Positions 62,549-64,000 of a stretch of 64,000 bases of DNA are shown one piece after another. Each line of letters begins with the position of its first letter. The stretch's first letter is position 1. The stretch lies in IMG/VR virus record IMGVR_UViG_3300017917_001914, positions 35,207 through 99,206 of that record, one strand, 5' to 3'. The notes beneath the pieces were generated by a model. It searched no databases. It saw nothing but the letters and a program-made list of their open reading frames with translations, and was not told the DNA's origin. The translations under genes were made by a program, and so were the position numbers. This DNA is from a virus.

Positions 62549-63412
62549 ATGAAAGATTTAAATGAAGTTGCAAAAGAAATTAGAGATTTACTAGATAAAA
62601 GAAGACAAGAACTTGAACTAACATTCGTTGAGGACACCCACACCTATTATATGAAAGATATAAATGGTGAGATGAGAAGTGACTTTCCATCGGTAAGTAA
62701 GGTAATCAAATATTTCTACGATGAATTTGATAGTGAAGGGATATCATTCAAGAAAGCCAAAGGTGACGTGTTTGTTCAACAACAACTATTAGATGAATGG
62801 AAAGCGGCTGGTGATTATGCAACAAATATGGGTAGTAGAGTCCATTATTTGTTGGAGAAAAAAGTTATTGATATGTTTGGTGGTTATAAAGATGTGAGAC
62901 AACCAATATTTGAATGTGACTTTACTCAAGTATTAAAAGGAGATTCAATGGTATCTGCGGGTACATCATATCTAAACCTTATGGTTGAAAGAGGTGCCGT
63001 ATTATTGGATACGGAGATTGTATTGGGTGACCCTGAATTGGGTTATACAGGACAACCGGATAAGGTGTGGTTGATAATGAATAAAGAACAAACCGAATTT
63101 GGGTTGGTTATAACCGATTGGAAATCAAACAAGCCAAAGAACTTTGAGGAAACTCATTTTACCACGAGAATGAAATACCCATTTCAAAAACACCCGAACA
63201 ATGCGTTGGGTCATTATTTCACCCAATTACCTTTTTATGGTAAACTTCTTCTTAAAATGTTACAGGGAACTAAATACGAAAATATGAAATTATTTGGGTG
63301 TATTATTGTCTTGGTAAAAGAAACGGGTGAGTACGAAGAATTTAGAGTTCCAAAGGAAGTAATCACAACCATATTAGATATGGATATGAAAAAGTATTTG
63401 ACAAAGAAATAA
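62549..63412 (+). CDS. PD-(D/E)XK nuclease (RecB/Cas4-type exonuclease)
   Basis: 287 residues. The core reads DTEIVLGDPELGYTGQPDKV then GLVITDWKSNKPK, giving the PD...(D/E)xK signature (D171, D190, K192). Later QLPFYGKLLLKM corresponds to the QxxxY helix of RecB-like nucleases. Such enzymes resect or degrade DNA ends, often with recombination proteins such as UvsX. I see no Cys cluster for a 4Fe-4S site, so it is closer to RecB-like exonucleases than Cas4. The gene abuts the primase with no gap. Confidence 0.82.
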   Translation: MKDLNEVAKEIRDLLDKRRQELELTFVEDTHTYYMKDINGEMRSDFPSVSKVIKYFYDEFDSEGISFKKAKGDVFVQQQLLDEWKAAGDYATNMGSRVHYLLEKKVIDMFGGYKDVRQPIFECDFTQVLKGDSMVSAGTSYLNLMVERGAVLLDTEIVLGDPELGYTGQPDKVWLIMNKEQTEFGLVITDWKSNKPKNFEETHFTTRMKYPFQKHPNNALGHYFTQLPFYGKLLLKMLQGTKYENMKLFGCIIVLVKETGEYEEFRVPKEVITTILDMDMKKYLTKK

Positions 63413-63440
63413 AAAATAATTAAATTTAAAATAAAAACGT

Positions 63441-63656
63441 ATGGACGATTTATTAAAACCAAAAATTGACTTAAAACAACAACCAACATTAGTATGTGAA
63501 GAATGTGGTGGAATGTTCTTCAGAGAAGTTGTTATGATAAAAAAAGTTAACAAATTGTTAACGGGGGGTTCTGAAGATACTATTGTACCTTTCCCAACTT
63601 ACAGATGTGATGATTGTGGTCACGTAAATGAGGATTTTAAATTATTTGATAAATAA
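63441..63656 (+). CDS. Zinc-ribbon protein, 71 aa
   Basis: Two CxxC knuckles, C19/C22 (LVCEECGGMFF) and C56/C59 (YRCDDCGHVNE), separated by about 33 residues, form a rubredoxin-like zinc ribbon. Small proteins of this kind accompany replication and recombination genes in T4-type phages and may modulate polymerase or RNA polymerase. No other domain. Its stop overlaps the next start (TAATG), so expression is coupled. Confidence 0.75.
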   Translation: MDDLLKPKIDLKQQPTLVCEECGGMFFREVVMIKKVNKLLTGGSEDTIVPFPTYRCDDCGHVNEDFKLFDK

Positions 63657-63844
63657 TGAAAATAGTTAAACGACCTGAAGTTTGTGGTATATGTACAGCA
63701 TCATTATGGTGGATACCGACAATGACTTACTTCATTATGAAAATGAATGATATAATATCACCAAGAAAAGAATGGGTATGGTGGGTAGCAATACCAACTA
63801 TGTTTTTAATATGGGGATTGTTAAATTGGAAAATAAAAAAATAA
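63656..63844 (+). CDS. Small membrane protein, 62 aa
   Basis: It begins MKIVKRPEVCGICTASLWWI and has two hydrophobic stretches: about residues 12-28 (with PTMTYFIMKM) and 41-58 (VWWVAIPTMFLIWGLL), separated by a basic segment (SPRKEW) and ended by KIKK. That is a two-helix inner-membrane layout. Trp content is high. Function unknown; holin-like size but not in a lysis context, since its neighbours are recombination genes. Confidence 0.65.
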   Translation: MKIVKRPEVCGICTASLWWIPTMTYFIMKMNDIISPRKEWVWWVAIPTMFLIWGLLNWKIKK

Positions 63845-63845
63845 G

Positions 63846-64000
63846 ATGATAAAAAAATTAGTTCACTTTAGTGACTTACACATACGATTATTTAAAGACC
63901 ACGATTTATACCGTGGAATCTTGAATAATATGTTGGAACAATTCAGAGAGATTGCTCCGGACAGAATTGTCTTCACAGGAGACTTAGTTCATTCCAAAAA
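63846..64000 (+). CDS. SbcD / T4 gp47-like nuclease subunit, 3' partial
   Basis: The window cuts the gene after 51 codons. The visible N-terminus MIKKLVHFSDLHIRLFKD has the SDLHIR metal-binding motif, and DRIVFTGDLVHSK the GDxxH motif, of SbcD/Mre11 metallophosphoesterases. In T4, gp47 with gp46 (SbcC-like) processes DNA ends for recombination. It starts 1 base after the membrane protein gene. A gp46-like gene would be expected beyond the right edge. Confidence 0.88.
   Translation, partial: MIKKLVHFSDLHIRLFKDHDLYRGILNNMLEQFREIAPDRIVFTGDLVHSK

Noticed and set aside
1-64000. tRNA genes, insertion sequences and integrase/attachment sites
   Set aside because: I looked for cloverleaf-like GC-richer patches, transposase motifs and terminal repeats and saw none; a dedicated tRNA scan would be needed to exclude a tRNA fully.

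Overview
This window looks like part of the genome of a large T4-type (contractile-tailed, myovirus-like) phage that infects a member of the Bacteroidota, most likely a flavobacterium. The T4-type call rests on recognisable tail sheath, tail tube, gp25, gp6, gp53-like, tape-measure, gp32, UvsX, RNase H, gp41, gp61 and gp47-like genes. The Bacteroidota call rests on four things: SprB-type adhesin repeats in several tail genes, very low G+C, start codons preceded by A-rich DNA instead of Shine-Dalgarno sequences, and a promoter of the TAnnTTTG type before the primase gene. No capsid, terminase or tRNA gene is visible, so this is an internal part of a larger genome.

Layout. (1) Positions 1-21,096: tail module on the + strand (sheath-stabiliser-like fragment, sheath, HAD-like protein, tube, gp26-like chaperone with a probable frameshifted extension, tape measure, three baseplate/hub proteins including 1667- and 2290-residue giants). 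A 54-residue ribbon-helix-helix gene lies on the opposite strand at the left. (2) 21,140-30,363: two small genes, then replication and nucleotide metabolism (gp32, a mini-ORF, UvsX, RNase H, an unknown gene, DnaB-type helicase, NrdB, NrdA). (3) 30,448-48,972: baseplate wedge and large tail structural proteins (gp25, gp6, a 1771-residue protein with a hydrophobic block, five further structural genes, and a seven-repeat SprB-like fibre). (4) 49,009-61,563: an inverted cassette on the - strand holding a RuvC-like nuclease, several fibre/adhesin genes with Thr-Pro linkers, a glycosyltransferase and a YadA-like beta-roll fibre. It is bounded by a two-way terminator on the left and a divergent promoter region on the right. 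(5) 61,649-64,000: primase, PD-(D/E)XK nuclease, zinc ribbon, membrane protein and the start of an SbcD/gp47-like gene.

How it works together. Regions 2 and 5 would copy and recombine the genome and supply deoxynucleotides. Regions 1 and 3 build the tail. Region 4 probably holds the exchangeable host-recognition parts, whose Thr-Pro linkers could be substrates for the neighbouring glycosyltransferase. Two promoter styles are visible: host-like -35/-10 boxes before gp32 and primase, and a recurring TATTTATnn box mostly before virion units (also before the helicase unit).

The strongest unexpected signals are the apparent complete absence of GATC from the window, the probable +1 (or -2) frameshift between tube and tape measure, the TATTTAT box, the decamer-repeat cluster before uvsX, and the pairing of a glycosyltransferase with mucin-like tail linkers. 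All calls were made by eye; no database search was run.
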